In this document: piece by piece, positions 47,090 to 59,690 of the stretch
How positions within the stretch are numbered: position 1 is the first letter of the stretch
Layout: each line of letters starts with the position of its first letter
Source: Gerris lacustris
Lineage: Eukaryota; Arthropoda; Insecta; Hemiptera; Gerridae
DNA length: 64,000 bases
NCBI GenBank assembly: GCA_951217055.1
Contig: OX578283.1
Span: 61,571,832 to 61,635,831, forward strand
Direction: 5' to 3'
Position numbers and translations under genes: made by a program
The notes under the pieces: generated by a model
Seen by the model: the letters and a program-made list of their open reading frames with translations, nothing else
What the model was told of the DNA's origin: nothing
Database searches by the model: none

Positions 47090-47250
47090 TCGACTGTGTT
47101 TTTCTCCAATGTGTGATAGCGACTCATTATGAAACAGGTGTAGTTCAATAACATAATAACGTCTTCACACAAAACATTGAAATTAAACAATTGGCCTGTT
47201 TCGGTTGTTCTAAAGCAGCCTTCAACAGATAATCTAGAATCAAGAGGTTA
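47090..47250 (-). mobile_element. Element P, single-arm copy
   Basis: It shares CGACTGTGTTTTTCTCCA, GTGTGATAGCGACTCAT, AGGTGTAGTTCAATAAC, ACGTCTTCACACAAA and CTGTTTCGGTTGTTC with the palindromic copy at 7.9-8.2 kb. The second arm is missing. Core positions have changed (CTGTTGA, GAAACAGG). Confidence 0.75.
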
Positions 47251-47459
47251 TTTGGATAGACGTCGAAAGTACAAGTGCTTATAATAACAAGAGGAAACTA
47301 CCAGTGCAAAAAAATACCATTTTTTGTTTGAAGAGGTGTTTGATTAATAATCTTATAATTCTTTAACTATATTATATTTCATTCCTATATCTATTGAGGA
47401 AAGGGGAGAGTTAGAGATACTCGTAAATGGAGAAGGCCTTTCGCTTTTATATTATAAAT

Positions 47460-47696
<237 letters not shown>

Positions 47697-48562
47697 GTTA
47701 CTAAAGATATAAAAAATTGTGTGTTCCTTTAAGAGCATTTTTCTGTTTTAGAATGTTGAATGTTACAATTTGTTTCAGTTATTTATTTATTTATATTCGG
47801 AATGAAAAAAGTAATAAAAAAAACCAAAATGAATAAATTAAAAAGAAATAAAATACAAATATAAAAAAAAAGTTAGAATATATATACAAATACATAAATA
47901 TCAAACGATATAAAAATATTTGTGTATAATTTAATAACAAACTAATAAATGAGATTTTTTTTATTACATTATATTTTATATATATTTAAAAGGGTAAAGA
48001 ATTTACAGTATGAAAAATATCAAGTTGGAGAAAGACATATTTTTTTTACCCCCCCTTCCCAGAAGAATTCCATTCCTCATGAATTCCCCATTTTAACAGA
48101 GAAAATTCCTTCACACTAACACATTCTTTAAACAAGAAGCCGCAAGCAGTTTAAACATGAGGAAATATTAAAAGAATTTTTGTGGAGAATATTTTGAAAT
48201 TCCAGACTTAAGTTTTTCTTCTTTTTTTTCGTGTAATGAAAATATTTTTGAGATAGGAAAGATTTTTAAAATAGAAGTGTTTAAATTAAATTAATAATAT
48301 ATAAAATGGAAAATATGTGATATACAATATACATGAAGACGTAATAAAAACTAATCCATAGCTAAGCATTTATAATTGGATACATGTTTAAATGTATTTT
48401 AGACGAACAGAAATATTAGTTTAAGAATAATTAATAATCTTATCAGATGTTTTGAATCTCGATAGCTACATATCGATTTAAGATATATATTTCGTCGCTT
48501 TTACATTGGCGGCAACTTTAATTAATCTTAAGTAGGATAAATATAATAATAATCTAATATTA

Positions 48563-48564
48563 TC

Positions 48565-48613
<49 letters not shown>
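48563..48613. repeat. (TA)n microsatellite
   Basis: About 50 bp of TA. AATATTATCGTATAT occurs on both sides, a short duplication flanking the array. Confidence 0.95.
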
Positions 48614-48622
<9 letters not shown>

Positions 48623-48689
48623 TATTATCGTATATTATTTAATGAATAATCATTTAAACTTTGATAGTTTATGATGTTTATCTTTATTA

Positions 48690-49110
48690 TTAATGTATCG
48701 ATTCTTAACATTTGATGTTTTAACTGGATATAAATAAAACGTATTTTTAAAAAACACGTACATACATTATTTGGGAAGTTTTTTAAAGTATCGACTTTTA
48801 GTCTTCCATAAAAAAAAGACATTGTTTATAAAGCATTAATGTATCGAATATTAATATTTGGTGCTATAACTCGATATAAATAAAATGTATTTTTAAAAAA
48901 CACATACATACTTATTTGGGAAGTTTGAAGTATCGATTTTTAGTATTCAATAAAAAAATATGTTTATAAAGTATTATTGTATCGATTCTTAACATTTGAT
49001 GTTATAACACAATATAAATAAAATTTATTTTTAAAAAAACACGTACATATTTGGGAAGTTTTTTAAAGTATCGATTTTTAGTCTTCAATAAAAAAAATAC
49101 AATCTCGATA
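48690..49110. repeat. ~140-bp tandem repeat, about three units
   Basis: Units begin near 48692, 48841 and 48979 and share GTATCGATTCTTAACATTTG, TATAAATAAAACGTATTTTT, AAAACACGTACATA, TATTTGGGAAGTTTTTTAAA and AGTATCGATTTTTAGTCTTC. Confidence 0.9.
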
Positions 49111-49114
49111 AATA

Positions 49115-50465
49115 AAATATATATAAACAACACAGTAACCCACAATTAAAAAACCTAATAGAAATACCACTTCTGTTTTTTATTCCATTAAGCCAAAATT
49201 GACCATTCAAAACAAAACCAAAAAAAAAAAAAAAAAAATCAAATTATTTAAACAAGTAATTACTTAAAATTGCCAGTTTACAACTATAGGTAGTAAAACA
49301 GGCGGATAAACTGCCCCAAGTCATTATACAGCTCCTACCTTTAAATTACCAACCTGTCAATTATATAATTTGCATATAATAAACCCTCTTGCGATACATC
49401 AACAGTTTGATATCGATTTTCAAGTCTCTCCTCTTTACTCCGGTATTAATACTGGCTTAGGTTTAAAGAGGGGAATAAAAGGGAAGGCACCAATCAGGAA
49501 TAAATTAGCTATAAATATGTAGATCAACTAATAAACGGCTCAAAACTCTATTTTGTTCCTATATTAATGCATACATTAATAGAATTTTTTTAAGAGGAGA
49601 AAACTAAAAACTAAAAAACAGCTTTAACACAAAATGCTTATTTAAATACATATTTTTTTTTTTTATTCAAAGTTGGATAAAAAAAGATTTAATTTTTTTT
49701 AACTAGCAGTCACTCACACCATCCAATTTTTAAAAAAATGTTTCCTTAATAGTCAGTAATTATTAAACTGGATAAAAAAAATAAAATAATAACGACGGTG
49801 TAGAGAAATAGGTAAGAATATGTAAAATAGTTCGGGACAAATTGGACCCAATAACTTACAAGTTATTTCGTTTGAAAGAAATAAAGGTTAAAATAAAACA
49901 CTGTAATTATAAATACTGAGTGTGAGAAACTCAAGAATATTTATATTTTAGAATCTTAAAAGAGAATTATTTAAAAGTGTTATTAAACATGAAAGGTAAT
50001 TTTCTATTTTTTTTTTTTTTTTTTTTTTTTTTTCGTTTAATTAAAAAATGTCTTGATATGAACATTAAATAATTAGAAAAAACGTTTTAAATATATAAAC
50101 ACGCTGATAAAGAAACAATTTAAAATGTGAAGGACGTTTACTGGTCTAAAATAAGTTATTTATTAGAAAATTATTTTTGAAATATGTAATTAATTTCTGA
50201 TCAGCAATAAAACCAGTAGTCGGTGGTAGAGGTTTTGGGATCTAAAAATAAGAGGGGCAAATGGAAAATTATTGAAAATATTCAAGATATGTATTTATTA
50301 ATAAAAATCCAAAATTTAGTTTTGAATAATATAAAATACATAATTCCTATCGTTCAATAACTTTTGGGCACGATGAAAGAACGGATTTAAAAAAAAAAAA
50401 AAAAAAAAAAAATATGCTGTAATGATAATTCAAAATTATAAAATTAAGACAATAATTAATATAAC
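49115..50465. other. No confident feature
   Basis: AT-rich with long T- and A-runs (near 50010 and 50390). The part 49300-49520 is somewhat less AT-rich and unique. Confidence 0.45.
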
Positions 50466-50469
50466 AGAC

Positions 50470-51150
50470 ATGACCAACAATGTAAACAAGACATCATACA
50501 AGAGACATTACCTTATAATGTGAACAAAACATCATATAAAAGACATTACCTTATAATGTAAACAAGACATCATATGAGACATTACCTTATAATGCGAACA
50601 AGACATTACCTTACAATGTGAACAAGACATCATACAAGACATTACCTTATAATGTGAACAAGACATCATATAAGACATTACCTTATAATGTGAACAAGAC
50701 ATCATAGAAGAGACATTACCTATTAATGTAAACAAGACATCATATAAGAGACAATATGTTATAATGGAACAAGATATCATATAAGGAACATTACCTTATG
50801 TGAACTAAACATCATATAAGAGACAATACCTTATATTGTGAACAATACATCATACGAGATATTACATTATAATGTGAACAAAACATCATATTATAAGAGA
50901 AATTACCTTATAATGTGAACAAAACATCATACAAGACACGCAATATGTTATAATGTGAACAAGATATCATATAAGGAACATTACCTTATGCGAACAAAAC
51001 ATCATATAAGAGACAATACCTTATAATGTGAACAAGACATCATATAAAAGACATTACCTTATAATGTGAACAAGATCATATGAGACATTGCCTTATAATG
51101 TGAACAAAACATCATATACGAGACATTACCTTATATATAATGTAAACAGT
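50470..51150. repeat. ~36-bp minisatellite, about 18 units
   Basis: Units read GACATTACCTTATAATGTGA followed by ACAAGACATCATATAA, with many small variants and a few shortened units. The methionine/serine-rich minus-strand frame here is the array's translation. It ends just before element F copy 2. Confidence 0.95.
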
Positions 51151-51190
51151 ATTAAAGAGAGGAAAACATTATGCTTCAAGAAGAAAAGCT

Positions 51191-51510
51191 TTGATGGAGG
51201 TCATCTTAATAAAAAAAAAACTGTCACCACGTAAAAATAATACTTGTTTATTTATCAAAGCAGCTTTCGGATTTTACAAAGTCATCATCAGTGCTTAATA
51301 TGGAAGAACTAGAGTTAGAGTAGAAGAATGAGTGTGTCATAAGATGTTAGTCTCCAACGTCATCATGACTCACCCATTTCATATTATTACATAATCTAAC
51401 TCTAGTTCTTCCATAATCGGCACTGATGATGACTTTATAAAAGCTGAAAGCTGCTTTGATAAATAAACAAGTATTATTTTACGTGGAGTGATAATTTCTT
51501 TGTATTCATT
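51191..51510. mobile_element. Foldback element F (Penelope-like), copy 2
   Basis: Arms carry TTGTTTATTTATCAAAG, CACTGATGATGAC, GGAAGAACTAGAGTTAGA and GTGTCATAAGATGTTAGTC as in the copy at 4 kb, but the left arm is shorter and has no 17-bp minisatellite. The hammerhead-like core reads CTGATGA, stem, GAAAG here, so a key C is changed. Confidence 0.7.
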
Positions 51511-51511
51511 C

Positions 51512-53040
51512 GATTCAAGTTAATTAAAAATAAAATAAAATAAACTTAAATTGACATTATTTCTTTTTTTAACTTAACTGATGAAATTAGATTAAAATAG
51601 TTAGCTATAGAACATCCGAAGTTTAATTCCAAAACCATACTCAGTACAATCAGTGAAAAAACAAAAAAACCTCTCCATATCACCACGCTTTTGGCAATTT
51701 TCAAACCTTTAATGTGGTGACACGGAAAAACTGATTAATTCATCCTTTGCTTTATAAATGAAGTGAAAATACCCTCTAAAATACAAAACCCCGACAATAA
51801 ACTGAGAGAAAATGATAAAGAGGTAAAAACCGATGAAAACCGTACAGACAAAAAAGGTTAACACTTGGATAGAGAAACCGCTTTCTGCGGTTACTTTTTT
51901 TTTACAAGGAACACAAGGATGAAAGGAACTTTGTTTTAATCATCTACCCGACAAACGAAACAACATACAAATGTGGTTACTAAAAACACCCATCCACTTT
52001 ACCTGCTAACAAACTTCGAGTTTAACAGCAGAGCCAATAGACCGAGCGACTGTTTCTCGAAAAGCAAACTGCTAGTCGGTTAAAAACAGAGCAACTGCGG
52101 TTTATTTTTGGAAATAAACCGTCTATACACCAAAGAGATAAACGACATAAAATAACTAATTTAAACAATGCTGTTTTGTTAATTTGGAGAAATCAAAAAT
52201 CATTTAAGAAATGAAAAATAGTAAAAAAAAAGGATAAAATGAGTTACTAATTAAACTTTAATTGACGAAGAAAGAATAATAAACATTAAAAAAATTTAAA
52301 ACTTGTTAGAGTTTTAGAATTCGAAGTACTAAAAACAATTTATTGGTTTCTTTATGCCGTAAAAAATTTAAAAGAGAAAATTTAACATTATTTACTTCAT
52401 AATGTTTTAATTAAGTTACACGAAGCGACAGTATATTAAAAAATCTTTTAAGAATTAATTAAGTTTGTTCTCTTTTCTTTCCTCAATTATTTTAATATGA
52501 CTATGGTTATATAGATATATAATTATATATAAATAAATAAATGATAATAAAGAAAGAATGATTATAAATTATAACATAAAAAATTATACTCAGACTATAT
52601 TATATTATTTATACAATTTTTATATAGAGTAAAATATTTTCTTGAAAAAAAAATAAAACAAATAATAGAGGTCATATCATTTAGAAACAATAAATAAATG
52701 ACAATATCTTTTATATTTCTTCATTCAATTTAATAATGTCAATATTAAGTAGAAACTATAATAATTCATTCAGAATTATTTTACCTTTATCTTTTGTTAA
52801 TTGTATTGATATATAAATACAAATAGACTATCGTAACTGAACCAGATAATATTTATAAAATGTCATGTTACTATGAACTTGTTGAAACTTAGTATAATAA
52901 AAATCAAGGTTATTCAGAAACGCCAGATAGCTTTATTTAATCCTAGAATAAATATTTTATTATAAAACAATAATTATATGAAGAACAGTAGTAAACGACT
53001 CTCAGCATATAAGTATTAAATCCCTTGAGAATGATCCCTA
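51512..53040. other. No confident feature
   Basis: The part 51840-52130 is less AT-rich and holds two small hairpins: AACCGCTTTCTGCGGTT near 51885 and CGGTTTATTTTTGGAAATAA with its closing ACCG near 52098. The rest is AT-rich. Confidence 0.4.
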
Positions 53041-53046
53041 TAATGA

Positions 53047-53134
<88 letters not shown>

Positions 53135-53905
53135 AAGTAACTCCCTTGAGAATGATCCCTGTAATGACTTTCATCAAAATTAACTCCCTTGAGAATGATA
53201 CCCGTAATGACTCTCATCATAAGTAACTCCCTTGACTGTAATGACTCATCATAAGCAACTCCTTTGAGAATGATCCCTGTAATGAATCTCATCATAAGCA
53301 ACTCCTTTGAGAATGATCCCTGTAATGACTCTCATCATAAGTAACTCCCTTGACTGTAATGACTCATCATAAGCAACTCCTTTGAGAATGATCCCTGTAA
53401 TGAATCTCATCATAAGCAACTCCTTTGAGAATGATCCCTGTAATGACTCTCATCATAAGTAACTCCCTTGAGAATGATCCCTGTAATGACTCTCATCATA
53501 AGATAAGCAACTCCTTTGAGAATGACTCTCATCAAAAGTACTAAATCCCTTGAGAATGATCCCTGTAATGACTCTCATCATAAGTACAAAATCCATTGAG
53601 AATGATCCCTGTAATGACTCTCCATCATAAGTAACTCCCTTGAGAATGATCCCTGTAATGACTCTCATCATAAGTACTAAATCCCTTGAGAATGATCCCT
53701 GTAATGACTCATCATAAGTACTAAATCCCTTGAGAATGATCCCTGTAATGACTCTCATCATAAGTACTAAATCCCTTGAGAACGATCTCTATAATGATTC
53801 TCATCATGAATAACTCCCTTGAGAATGATCCCTCTAATGACTCTCACCATAACTAACACCCTTTAGAATGATCCCTGTAAAGACTCTTATCATAATTACT
53901 AAATC
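53040..53905. repeat. ~43-bp minisatellite with (TA)n insert
   Basis: About 19 units of CTCCCTTGAGAATGATCCCT followed by GTAATGACTCTCATCATAAG. An 80-bp TA array (53049-53131) sits near its left end. Two successive ~117-bp blocks (about 53231-53347 and 53348-53465) repeat the same three-unit order, so higher-order structure exists. Confidence 0.95.
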
Positions 53906-54690
53906 CCTGTAATCTGTAACGGCTTTGAACCTTCGCTATAGAATTATATGACACATGTAAGAAATAATTTAGGTACTATTTTTTCAATAAAATATGTACC
54001 TTAATACTGTAATGACAGAGAACTATATCTAAAGATATTTATACTACCTGTATTTATACCTTATACTACCATTATATTACTACTAACGCCAAAGAACTAT
54101 CTTGAGGTAATTCAATCAGATTATCTTTCCTATTTTTTATTTTAATTTAGTAGGGTATCATATGTCAATATTACATAAATGGTTTCTGTCTTTTTTTATC
54201 ACCCTAATCTATCAATTGTCGATGTTTACAGTTGAATCGTTAAGTTTATAAGTCCTACCTGAATTACTCTACTTTTAAATGTCAGGTAATTTATCTTTGT
54301 CGGTAAGTCAATCGTTAGATTCTTCCTAATCAGATCCCTTGTATCCAGTTTATTTCAGTTCGGACATCTTGTCTACTTTTTTTAGTCCGTTACGATTCTT
54401 TAAAAGCATTCTCTCTACTGTGTACCAATATAAAATAGTTAATTGGCTTATCTTTTAGTAAAGATCTTTCATCTCATCGTATATCTTTGTTTACAATTCA
54501 TTCCTTTAACTGTCAATTGGAAAAAGGTGATTTATGTTTATAGAGCAGATAATCAGTTTAGCTTGTAAATAAAAAATGATAATTTATGGTTTTATTTTTA
54601 GAATTTATTGTACTAGTTCATAGGTCACAAACGTCAGTAGTTTCTTTATAATAAAAAGTCAATATAAAATTAAAATAATGGCCAAACATT
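53906..54690. other. No feature seen
   Basis: AT-rich unique DNA, pyrimidine-rich on the plus strand in 54120-54480. Confidence 0.45.
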
Positions 54691-54699
54691 ATCATGAGA

Positions 54700-55640
54700 T
54701 TATATCTCATTATCAACAAAACATCACAGTGTGGTAATATCCACAGACCAAACATCACAGTGTGGTAATATCCACAGACCAAACATCACTGTAATCAATG
54801 GTAATGGTAATATTTAGAAACAAAACATCAATGTGTGGTAATATCCGCATTGACAAACATCAGTGTATGATGTTTTCCAGTATGCAGTGACTCAACATCC
54901 CAGCATGGTAAGATCTATTGACCAAACATCCCAGCATGGTGAGATCTATTGACCAAACATCCCAGCATGGTAAGATCTATTGACCAAACATCCCAGCATG
55001 GTAAGATCTATTGGCCAAACATCCCAGCATGGTAAGATCTATTGACCAAACATCCCAGCATGGTAAGATTTAGTGACCAAACATCCCAGCATGGTAAGAT
55101 CTATTGGCCAAACATCCCAGCATGGTAAGATCTATTGACCAAACATCCCAGCATGGTAAGATCTAATGACCAAACATCCCAGCATGGAAAGATCTAGTGA
55201 CCAAACATCCCATCATGGTAAGATCTAGTGACCAAACATCATCTTATAGTACCATCTAGTGACCAAACATTATCTTATAGTAACATTTAGTGACCAAACA
55301 TTATCTTATAGTAACATCTAGTGACATTTCATTATCTTATAGCAAAATCTAGCAATGAATAATGACAAAACATTATCTTATAGTAAAATCTAGTGACATT
55401 TAATATACCTTATAGCAAAAAATCTAGCAATGTTTAATGTCCAAAAATTATCTTATAGCAACATCTAGTGACAAAACATTATCTTATGGTAACAGCTAGT
55501 GTTCAAAAATTATCTTATGGTAACAGCTAGTGTCCAAAAATTATCCTATAGTAACATTTAGTGACCAATCATTATCTTGTAGTAACATCTAGTGACAAAA
55601 CATCGTATAGTAATATCTAGGGATAATACATGATCTTATA
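54700..55640. repeat. 31-bp minisatellite in three sequence zones
   Basis: A common frame GACCAAACATC... repeats roughly every 31 bp for 0.9 kb. Zone 1 (54715-54880) has CACAGTGTGGTAATATCCAC. Zone 2 (54885-55230, about 12 units) has CCCAGCATGGTAAGATCTAT and is very homogeneous. Zone 3 (55230-55640) has ATTATCTTATAGTAACATCT and is more varied. Confidence 0.95.
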
Positions 55641-55650
55641 GTAGAAGAGA

Positions 55651-55924
55651 GTTTACGAAACAGTTTTCACAACAATTTTGAAAACTATATTAACTCCCAG
55701 ACTAGTTATAGACAAGTCAGGTTATAATACCTTCGGTCATCATACCTACTGCGCATGTCACAATTCTATTTTCAATTCAACACTCGTTTCCATGCTATTA
55801 TTTTCATAACAGTTTCAATACAAAACTAAAAATTTGCAGTTGTGACTTTGAACTCAAAACGTTTTAAAATCACTGTTTTCTATGTGGTTTCGAATACCAC
55901 AACGTTTTCAAAACTCATGGAAAC
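55651..55924 (+). mobile_element. MITE G, copy 2
   Basis: It matches the copy at 8.7-9.0 kb in CAACAATTTTGAAAACT, ACTCCCAGACTAGTTATAG, CTACTGCGCATGTCACAATT and the end TTTTCAAAACTCATGGAAAC. The terminal inverted repeats are diverged at the left. Confidence 0.8.
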
Positions 55925-55964
55925 TTAGTATTTATATGAATTACTTATGAATTAATTAGGCAAG

Positions 55965-56222
55965 AGACAAACTAGAGGTAGACAAGAGACAAGTAGAGAC
56001 AGACTAAAGGTAGACAAGAGACAAGTGGAGACAGACATGAGACAAACTAGAGGTAGGCAAGAGACAAACTAAAGGTAGACAAGAGACAAACTAGAGGTAG
56101 GCAAGAGACAAACTAGAGACAGACAAGAGAAAAACTAGAGACAGGCAAGAGACAAACTAGAGACAGGCAAGAAAAAAACTAAAGACAGACAAGAGGAAAA
56201 CTAGAGACAGGCAAGAGACATC
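55965..56222. repeat. ~22-bp purine-rich minisatellite
   Basis: About twelve units of GACAAGAGACAAACTAGAGG plus two bases, with TAGAGGTAG and TAGAGACAG variants. Confidence 0.95.
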
Positions 56223-56321
56223 AAAGAGTATACTCAACTTCAGTTAGATGGTCACTGCTTATACAATTTCTAAGTAGTACAAACAATAGTTAGAATAAGA
56301 AGCTCCAAAATCAAGATCTTA

Positions 56322-56372
56322 CAACACAACGTTTTCAAAACTCATGGAAACTTAGTATTTATATGCATTACA
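56322..56372 (+). repeat. Second copy of MITE G 3' end
   Basis: CACAACGTTTTCAAAACTCA through TTAGTATTTATATGCATTAC repeats 55898-55947 almost exactly, including flanking sequence outside the MITE. The minisatellite lies between the two copies. Confidence 0.85.
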
Positions 56373-56374
56373 AT

Positions 56375-57285
56375 TAATGACCTTAACAATATAAAATACA
56401 TCTATAAAAAATTCAAGATATATATTTAATTTAACAAACAATAAAATAATATTTAACTTTCCATTGATTGCAGCTTTTTAATGGTTACATTTTTATTTCA
56501 TCTTAAATGTTTTCGTGATATACATTTGATTTGCTGGTTAATGTTTGCTTTACGTAAGTAATCTCCCTCTAATTATCTTTTATACGTTTGAAAATGAAAA
56601 TATCATTTGTTTCTCTGTTTCATATAACATAAGACCAATAATAATATAATGTTAAATAATCATCCTTCATATCTTTATATTAGTCAAGGTAACCTGATAT
56701 TCTTTTGATTGAGTACACTTTATATAAAATTAAGGTTAATTACAGAGGTTAAACACTCGACAGAAGTTTAAATCTCTTCAAATATAAACGAGTATTTTCT
56801 TATAATATCTTATTAAATCACATTATAAAACTATTTATTTGTTGAAACAGTTTTAAAGTAAAGACAATGAATAAAGTAAATGGTTTATTTAATTCAAAAC
56901 AAACTTAGAAATAAGACAAAACAAAGTTAAAAGTAAATTATTCAAAGACTTACTTAGATAAAGGTAAATTATAGCTAACTTGGAAGTAAGAATGACTAAA
57001 CTAACTTTTAAATATGTTAGTCATCATTTATATAATCGAATGCTGTCCTGACGACGACGCATCTTAAAATGATTTGTTATTGCTAAGCCAACCACATTTA
57101 TTCCAATAAAAATAAATCATCGTTTTGATTTGTTGGTCTTTAAATAGATATTAATAACTAATCTATTATTAATTTACTTAATTTAACTTTTTTTTCTTAA
57201 CGGCTCGTTATTAATAATACAGTAAATTATTGTGTGAATTTTACTTTTTTTTATTTGAAATAAATGATTCCTCTTATTGAATAAA
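56375..57285. other. No feature seen
   Basis: AT-rich DNA with no recognised repeat or coding pattern. Confidence 0.5.
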
Positions 57286-57287
57286 TA

Positions 57288-57985
57288 ATTACAAGATAAA
57301 AAGAACTTTTTATATACTACGTTTTTAAAATTTCTGTTGAATCGTATGTAATGTTGATAATATAATTGTTATATATTATTTAATGTTAGTGAAAAAAAAA
57401 TAGTTCCGAATTTATTTACTTCACATAAATGACAACCATCTAGAGAGCTGATCTTAAACCTATAAAAGGGCAAATCTTTGTACAACGGATCTCACCAACA
57501 CCGAATCTAAACCGTGCCATTGAAATGCCCCTGTATAGGGACAGTAAGAGAAGAAAAATGCGTACAAATAAAGAAGTACAGATGCAGAAAAATTAAACCT
57601 ATACCTAGGACATACGTGTGCACAAAACCAGGGTTTCACACGTCAATTAATTTATTTCTTTGTTTACTTTTCGCTGTCATTCAATGTTTACCTCTAAATA
57701 AAAAATCACAAATTTTAAACCCGTCAAAATGAAGATTGTAAATACTATGGGTTATGTCAAAACAAATAAAATAACTTGCGGATTTTTTCCGAACTAACTT
57801 TCCATACAGCAAAATTTGCTGAAAGATGGCTAAAAGTATTAAAATAATGCATTGCCATAGAGTTCTGAGCTATTCTAAAAGTTTCAAATGTCTAGCTACT
57901 CGGGAAGTTAGTTAAAACTCGATTGCAAGATTTGTACTGGACAAACAAACAAGAAAGCAAGCTAATGAAAACGTAGTAAAATAAG
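57288..57985 (+). repeat. Dispersed repeat J, long copy
   Basis: Both ends match the copy at 36.5-36.9 kb, but about 365 bp (57337-57700) are extra. The extra part is less AT-rich and contains TATAAAAGGG at 57461 and a cysteine-containing open frame (57514-57732) that lacks an ATG start. On the minus strand it has an acceptor-like TTCTCTTACTGTCCCTATAC followed by AG. Either J originally contained this part or something inserted here. Confidence 0.65.
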
Positions 57986-58243
57986 TGTGGTTCCTCTAGA
58001 AATCGAAACAAGTCTAAAAAAACAAAACTTTAATTACTACATAGTTATTAGTCCAAAAATAGATTGAGAGAAAAGCTATACGAGACATTTATTGACAGAG
58101 ATTTTTTTTTTTTTTTTAAAAAAAGACAACCATTCGAAGGTATATTAATTTAATTTAGTGTAGAACTTTTTAATAAGTTATAATTAGTCAAAGAATAAGA
58201 CACGATGATGCTATAACTATATGCCAAATTAATTGGCAGATTA

Positions 58244-58284
<41 letters not shown>

Positions 58285-59240
58285 ATAGATTTAATTTAGT
58301 GTGAGTAACCTTCATAACAAATGGACCAAAAAAACATTTGTTACAATTTTTTTAAATTTTTCTTTCCAAAATGACTGTCAATATTATTTATTTTATTTGT
58401 TTATATAAATATAGATTTGTTTTGACCTCTTTAAAAAATCACCAGTTTGCCTATTAATAGATATTTTTCGTTGACAATAGACATTATAAAACAAATTTTT
58501 AAACAGAGTGGCGCTTATATAAATTACGATTATATTGAAAATAAAAAATAAAAATAAAAAAAATCTATTGCCTAATCTAATCATAAATATTTTGATATAA
58601 AATTAATAGGGCGTTAAAAGAAAAAAAAATGTTAAATTATTATTATTTATTTTTTTTTTTTTTATCAATAGATATAAAGAATAAAAATCGATTTTTTTTT
58701 TTAACAAAAGAAGATAAAAAAAAAATTATAATACCTTCTACACAAGAGAAAAGGTAGTATTGTTAATTGTTAAATATAATTATAATTCAAAATATTATAA
58801 TAAATTTTAATATACTTTTACATAAAAAAAATAATCAGATATAACCTCATTTTAAGATATTACATTTAATATTAAATGAAAAAAAACAAAAAAAAAAAAA
58901 AACTAGAATGTAAATGGAAAAAAAGGAGGTCATAATTAGAAGGTCTAGTAGGGTCAAGGGGAGGTCTAAGGGGGGGGGGGGGCAGTCTATCTACAAAATG
59001 AATGAGCATCAAAACGATAACATGAATTGAACCCATGTAACCTCTAACTGCTTCATAATCAACTAGTCAAACAATTTACAAGCTACAAAATAGAAATTTA
59101 TAGTTCCTTTAATAAAAAAGGAAAAAAAAATATTAATAAACAAGTGGGAAGAAATACTTATAATAGTAACAATGCTGGTAGCTACTAACAGTATAATGTT
59201 ATAAATGTACATATTTGTTTTTACATTATCATATATAGAT
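57986..59240. other. No feature beyond homopolymers and a weak AB relic
   Basis: An A-run of about 38 bases ends near 58280. CTATATGCCAAATTAATTGG near 58218 is a weak match to the AB 5' end. A G-run lies near 58972. Confidence 0.45.
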
Positions 59241-59690
59241 TAAGTATTGTGATGGCGAAAAAATTCGATTTTGAGATTTTGATGGATTTACACGTTTTGA
59301 GGTCCCCTGAGTCCAAAAAAATGTCTGTCGTCTGTGCAGGCGCCTGGAGCCTAAACTATTGGGCCGATTTTGACGAAATTTGGCATAAACGTTTAGAAAA
59401 ATCATACCCTGAGGCGAAATTGAGAAATTAATTTTAGCTCCAAATTTGGGTACGCTGCCCTCCCCAAAAAAAATCGAAAAAAAATATTTTTCGAAAACGG
59501 TTCCGACAATTTTGATTAAAAAATTCTAAAATGTAGTCCATTTAAATACGAATCTAACAATATAAGCCGTTTTCCCGGGAAAAACCTAGTTCCTGAGAAA
59601 ATAGCTTAAAACGCGGACGGAGAGATCTTTTTGTGCAAGCACAATACTTCCTCTTTATTTCAGAAAGAAAAAAAGTCAACATACCCCCTT
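59240..59690 (-). mobile_element. Repeat D, truncated copy with inverted 3' signature
   Basis: The minus-orientation D runs from ATTGTGATGGCG through GGTCCCCTGAGTCCAAAAAA, GTCTGTGCAGGCGCCTGGAG and CCGTTTTCCCGGGAAAAACC to ACGCGGACGGAGAG, stopping just before the B box. It is followed directly by GCAAGCACAATACTTCCTCT, loop, AGAAAG in plus orientation, the D-type terminal signature of a second end. The frame at 59249-59431 is D sequence. Confidence 0.8.

Noticed and set aside
48369..48392. Minus-strand ATG reading MYP as groucho exon 1
   Set aside because: It continues as IINA then stop, with no RHP block and no donor.
50470..51150. CRISPR-like array (regular repeats of ~36 bp)
   Set aside because: Units abut directly with no unique spacers, and the organism is eukaryotic. 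It is a minisatellite. The same applies to 54700-55640.
53047..53761. Repetitive protein with MMRVITGIILKG units
   Set aside because: It is the translation of the 43-bp minisatellite.
57514..57732. Cysteine-containing small frame downstream of a TATA-like sequence, first considered a secreted peptide
   Set aside because: The frame opens at GTG after an in-frame stop and contains no ATG. It lies inside repeat J.
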